A stretch of 64,000 bases of DNA from Girardinichthys multiradiatus (taxonomy: Eukaryota; Chordata; Actinopteri; Cyprinodontiformes; Goodeidae). A program made the position numbers and the translations under genes. The DNA lies in NCBI RefSeq assembly GCF_021462225.1, contig NC_061811.1, positions 10,255,663 to 10,319,662 of the forward strand. The letters run 5' to 3'. Position 1 is the first letter of the stretch. Each line of letters opens with the position of its first letter. This document shows, in pieces, positions 61,050 to 64,000 of this stretch. The notes under the pieces were generated by a model. It worked only from the letters and a program-made list of their open reading frames with translations, ran no database searches and was not told the origin of the DNA.

Positions 61050-61057
61050 TGACGTCA
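61050..61057. promoter_or_regulatory. Perfect CRE octamer TGACGTCA
   Basis: Palindromic cAMP-response-type site in CpG-containing sequence just upstream of a hairpin. Its function is inferred from the motif alone. Confidence 0.4.
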
Positions 61058-61073
61058 CGGGGCGTCCACCATT

Positions 61074-61103
61074 ACCTTCTTCCTGGCTGTGCAGGAAGAA
61101 GGT
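61074..61103. repeat. Hairpin with 12-bp perfect stem
   Basis: ACCTTCTTCCTG and CAGGAAGAAGGT are separated by six bases (GCTGTG). Confidence 0.9.
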
Positions 61104-61200
61104 TAATGTGATTTATTTTGAAAGTTCCAGAAAAGTTCGAACCAGACTTCATGTTGTTTCCATGGCTGTGGTCCCAACAATTTCCAATTTTAGTGAGTAA

Positions 61201-62879
61201 TTGAGACAAAAAACTGAATTTAGTACTGACCAAATAACAGCGATTGCTATGAATTTATGTAATTGAGCAGCCCTATTATCTATAAAGTATAATGTGTGTC
61301 TTAATAGGTTTGTAGTGAAAATTCTATTTAGTGGTACTGATAGATCTTAATAAAAAAATTATTCGTGTTTTTTGGACTTTCTAAATGTTACTTTACTTGT
61401 TAAAATACCCGGTTCTTTTGTTACACAGATGGCAAATAAAACCATTTGCTCCACGCACCACTCGAGATTGTTCAAACAATGCTTATCACAAGGGAAGACT
61501 TCTTCCTCTGATTGGCTTGGGCTAGATTAAAAATAAGTATAAGAAAGAAATAGTGGAACGTGAAGTTGGCCCATGAAACAAGTTGGGCAGAAAGTGTAAG
61601 TCATATTTATATCTGTTTGCTGGAGCTGTTTCAAGGTGCTGGCAGATTGACGAATCTGGTGGGTGGAATCAGATCAAGGATGGCCTCAGTGTCATCCGCA
61701 CAAACCCAGAACTTTTCTATACTTAACAGGAGATGCTGCTGTGTGTCTAAAATAATCCATTTAGTTAGTGGGGGATGTGGTGCAGGCATAGCTGGTGCTT
61801 TTGATTTTAGAGTTTAATGTTTTTTTCAAATGCAGTTATGTTATTATTGTTAAGTGTAAATGGAATAAGACTTCTTAAAAGTAGCGACAAGTGACGACAC
61901 TACACCCTTTAATCATTATAAATGTCGGTAAGATCTTAAACCTGTTGCTTGCAACAGTGTTCATGAGTGCCGGCATTTTTTAGCATATGTCTAAATGAAC
62001 GTCTTCAATCCCACACAACTTTAAATACCTCATGTCCAATCCAATGTTTGTTGAACAGGAAGTAGTATTAGCTTCATTCCCAGTGTGTTATGTGTAAAAA
62101 CCTAATGAAGACATTACAATACTGACAGAATATTAACAACTGGAACATTTAAAGGGTTCCAACTTAAGCATTTTACTAATGTTCTTTGCTGTCAATTCAT
62201 GACAAATGTGTCAGTTTGAGGAAATTTAACACTCCACACCCTCATCAATGGGTCCTAAAGTGTGGGTCAGGAGCCCCTTCTGGGTTATGAAATGGCAAGT
62301 GAGACTTCACAAGTAAAATAAAGTGGAGCTTTTACAATAGTCTCAAATATTCAACATAAGTGGGTAAAAAGGTTTTATTATAATAGTGCTTGTGCTATTT
62401 GTTTTCTCATTAAACTTTTTGTGTTTGTTTGGTTTGTTTTCAAAAGAAGCCCTATATTAACAGAGTGAACAGAACTTGACATCTGGCTTCATAATTTATA
62501 GATTTTCTTGTTTGTTATATTGATATTGCAAAACTTTGCAAATGGTAAAAAATTAGTCCACACCTTCAGAGAAGCATCTTGTTGCCATGTGCTTAACATC
62601 ATTAGCCAGTATTCCATTAATCCCCTTTGGAATCTTCATACCCTCTTATTTGGCTAAATCTCTTCCTTAGTCTTTTTTATTGTTTCAGTCTCAAAATAGA
62701 AAAATGTTTAATTTAGGAGATTCTTGGAGCAACCTGATGTGTTTTACGGCTCTTTATGGTTCCTCCTGTGCCCGATTCAAATCACATTCTATAAACTGGG
62801 TCAAAGATGAGGACAGTTATCAGTTTGAGAAAAACATAAGGCTTCTCAAATAGGGAAAAAATATATAGCTCAATTAATA
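61201..62879. other. Unique AT-rich sequence between repeats
   Basis: No gene is recognised. In particular, there is no reverse transcriptase or gag-like frame, which argues against the two flanking repeats being the LTRs of one intact provirus. Confidence 0.45.
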
Positions 62880-63330
62880 GTAAATGTAATTTAATTTAAT
62901 TTAATTCAATTCAATTTATTTATTTAGCATTAATTAATAACAAATGTCTTCTCAATAAACTTTACACAAAAAAAGTAATTCAATCATTCAGATGGATTCC
63001 AATTCAATTACATTCATTCTAAACTGATTCTAGTTATCAAACAATGCAGTCAGTTAAAATCTATGTAATGACCCCATGGTCAGTGGGACAGTCCGAGGAC
63101 AAAGCTGGCTGTGAATTTTGGTTTGTAAATGGGGAGACATTGCTGGTTTGTAAACTGCTTCTCATTTTTTGTAAAGTTTCAAACTGTTTGCCTTTAGAGC
63201 AAATTTACTTCACTGTAAGTCCTTTTCCTAAATTGACTTTTCTTAACTTCATTAACTTTGCTGTGGTTCTGATGAAAATAAAGTAGGAAGATGGATCAGA
63301 GCCCTAAATTGCTGCAGACAATAAAAGGTT
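62880..63330 (-). repeat. Truncated copy of the teleost retroposon-type repeat
   Basis: A (TTTAA)n/(TTCAA)n tail at 62885-62918 is followed by TTTATTTATTTAGCATTAAT, ACAAATGTCTTCTCAATAAAC and AACAATGCAGTCAGTTA. This is the same order as in the repeat at 36225. The tail on the left implies minus-strand orientation. The right boundary is approximate. Confidence 0.5.
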
Positions 63331-63444
63331 CTAGTAATACAAAAGTCTTTCTTCATGCGTTGAAAGTTGACAGACTGGAGTGATGTCTCCACTGATGATC
63401 CAGCATTTTGCAGGTCTTATGGTGAGCATAAGCAATGTTGGGAT

Positions 63445-64000
63445 TATGAATCTGTAAATATTATTTAATATTAATATTTTAATGTTTTATAAAATAATAT
63501 TTTGGTCTGTTAAGGGTTGTCCTGTGAATACCAGCCCAGTAAGGTGATGGTATTAGGACAAAATAGAATGGTGTGAGCCAAGCTCTGACATTATTGAACA
63601 GCATAACTCTGCACACACATGGAATGAATTCACACAATTTCTTAAAATACAATAATTTATTAACAAAAATAAGTCAACTCAAAGTCAAACATATTTCAAT
63701 CAACAAACTCTTTACTTTGCTAAAACAATCCAACTAAACTACCAAGCAGAATTAAAGAATAACGAAGACTAATGTGCTATGTACAATATAAACAAGTTGA
63801 TTAAAGATGATTGAAAATCATGACCAAAAGAGTGATGCAACATTACCATGCAATGTTTATGTTTGAGAACCAAGGATTATCTTGAAGAATCTGGAAATTA
63901 AGTTAAGTTAGTCTTGGAACCAACTTAGGCAATAATCAGCAAACATTTAGACAACCATTCACAATGCAAGATCAGATAAAATACTATTTTAATAAAATAA
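63445..64000. repeat. Long direct repeat, copy 2 (cut by window end)
   Basis: Matches 59344-59893 in the same orientation, about 35 substitutions in 510 bases plus a small AT-rich length difference at the start. It runs off the window. Confidence 0.85.

Larger units (their letters stand above)
59894..61200. other. Likely continuation of the long repeat, with GC-rich control-like segment
   Basis: AT-rich to 60480. A GC-richer part (60480-60800) contains the small fold-back GGTTAGCTTCCAGCTAACC (60603-60621). A CRE-type octamer TGACGTCA lies at 61050-61057, followed by a 12-bp-stem hairpin at 61074-61103. If this is an LTR, these could be its control elements, but orientation and limits are unknown. 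No domain-bearing frame is seen. Confidence 0.35.

Noticed and set aside
59344..64000. Intact endogenous retrovirus with the two long repeats as its LTRs
   Set aside because: No gag, pol or env-like sequence is readable between the copies, the spacing is too short for a provirus, and TG...CA ends could not be placed.
1..64000. CRISPR array, bacterial operon or phage content
   Set aside because: No regularly spaced direct repeats, ribosome-binding-site-led gene strings or phage genes are present; the sequence is plainly vertebrate.

Overview
The window looks like non-coding DNA from a ray-finned fish, most likely a percomorph teleost. It is AT-rich, has long CA and TA microsatellites, and carries several interspersed repeat families that I recognise from teleost genomes: two Tc1-like DNA transposons with readable transposases, a tRNA-derived SINE, L2-type and Rex1-type LINE pieces, LTR-retrotransposon solo LTRs and a hAT-type MITE. 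The species cannot be named from the sequence. Family names rest on hand reading and memory of these families, not on a database search.

I find no intact host protein-coding gene, no host tRNA or rRNA gene and no CRISPR array. Most open reading frames are chance frames or lie inside repeats. The readable proteins are all element-derived: a 92-codon single-membrane-span frame (6972-7250) in a retroposon-like repeat; two Tc1-family transposases, one broken by two stop codons (31483-32508) and one by a single stop codon (33136-34122); and decayed LINE reverse transcriptase or Tc1 transposase pieces near 13.5, 15.4, 25.6-27.0, 48.0-48.6, 54.3-55.9, 55.9-56.2 and 58.5-59.05 kb.

Layout. 0-9 kb holds two solo LTRs (602-1499 and 3972-4722), a Harbinger-like fragment, a TA microsatellite beside a LINE tail, the small-ORF retroposon and a GC-rich repeat. 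9-13.5 kb is largely free of repeats, with stretches that look like conserved regulatory DNA. 13.5-16.4 kb has two LINE fragments and a SINE with a 14-bp target duplication. 16.4-23.6 kb is unique sequence with two more candidate conserved blocks, a Tc1 fragment and an LTR-like repeat. 23.6-27.0 kb is an L2 LINE on the minus strand split by a block of about 1.67 kb of unknown origin. 31.2-34.2 kb holds the two Tc1 elements side by side. 36.2-39.3 kb contains a retroposon-type repeat split by a solo LTR, followed by another solo LTR with a perfect 5-bp target duplication. 39-54 kb is mostly unique AT-rich DNA with microsatellites, a hAT MITE, a Tc1 fragment and a striking 35-bp-stem hairpin. 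54-64 kb is again repeat-dense and ends with two copies, about 93% identical, of a long unidentified repeat.

The genes here do not form a pathway. The best single interpretation is an intergenic or intronic stretch beside a gene outside the window, colonised by several generations of transposons. The candidate regulatory blocks would fit a developmental gene as neighbour, but that is inference.
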